Source of the DNA: Bog-473 sp963779735
GTDB lineage: Bacteria; Actinomycetota; Acidimicrobiia; Acidimicrobiales; RAAP-2
Direction: 5' to 3'
Assembly (NCBI GenBank): GCA_963779735.1
Contig: CAVZZJ010000002.1
Span: forward strand, 372,001-436,000
DNA length: 64,000 bases
Positions 63,985-64,000 of this stretch are shown in pieces. A program made the translations under genes and the position numbers. Numbering within the stretch: position 1 is the stretch's first letter; the number at the start of each line of letters is the position of its first letter. A model generated the notes under the pieces. That model saw only the letters and a list, made by a program, of their open reading frames with translations. It was not told the origin of the DNA and ran no database searches.

Positions 63985-64000
63985 ATGGTCAGCCAATCCG
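63985..64000 (+). CDS. Start of a further gene (partial)
   Basis: An ATG follows AAGAGG at suitable spacing and opens the frame MVSQS before the window ends. Nothing can be said about its product. Confidence 0.35.

Overview
The window is GC-rich, tightly packed bacterial DNA, most likely from an actinobacterium and plausibly the class Acidimicrobiia. The pointers are the long co-oriented lysA-hom-thrC-rho-rpmE-prfA-prmC-sua5-rpiB-glyA-wecA-atp block, an Asp-type MurA, a treS/maltokinase-like pair, a coenzyme-F420-type oxidoreductase beside sulfite reductase, and frequent GTG starts with GTGA/ATGA overlaps. The taxonomic placement is inference.

Layout. 1-2 kb: the start of a cation:proton antiporter and a GAF/GGDEF diguanylate cyclase. 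1.8-14.1 kb: an accessory, probably catabolic region with two metal-dependent amidohydrolases, a sulfatase, a lone peptide/nickel-type ABC binding protein, a TetR regulator, an EthD-like protein, two VOC proteins, an NAD(P) epimerase/dehydratase-like SDR and an AlkB-like dioxygenase. 14.1-26.7 kb: two tandem island-like segments on the 3' side of an intact tRNA-Ala(CGC). The 3' part of the tRNA is repeated at 14.38 and 20.43 kb. The left segment carries queD, queC, a GT9 glycosyltransferase, a propeller-like protein, a DUF4254 protein and an FAD reductase. The right one carries a 1550-residue membrane HD-GYP protein with ten identical 95-residue FN3 repeats, one unknown gene and two broken genes at its edges.

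26.8-35.5 kb: a sulfur assimilation locus. cysH-sir-frhB-like-orf-ABC runs leftward and cysD-cysN-cysG(N) runs rightward from a shared promoter region. The overlap of sir with an F420-dehydrogenase-like iron-sulfur flavoprotein gene suggests a two-gene version of the methanogen F420-dependent sulfite reductase. 35.5-43.5 kb: a membrane protein, a frameshifted galT, a maltokinase-like gene, treS, meaB, murA and glpX.

43.5-64 kb: core genes on the minus strand. The complete F1Fo ATP synthase operon has two tandem b-subunit genes and an enlarged delta subunit. Beyond it lie wecA-like, glyA, rpiB, sua5, prmC, prfA, rpmE, rho, thrC, hom and lysA, then a tRNA-Arg(CCG) and the start of another gene.

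Two likely 1-nt frameshifts (galT, and prfA just before prmC) suggest either residual sequence errors or real lesions. Raw reads should settle this.
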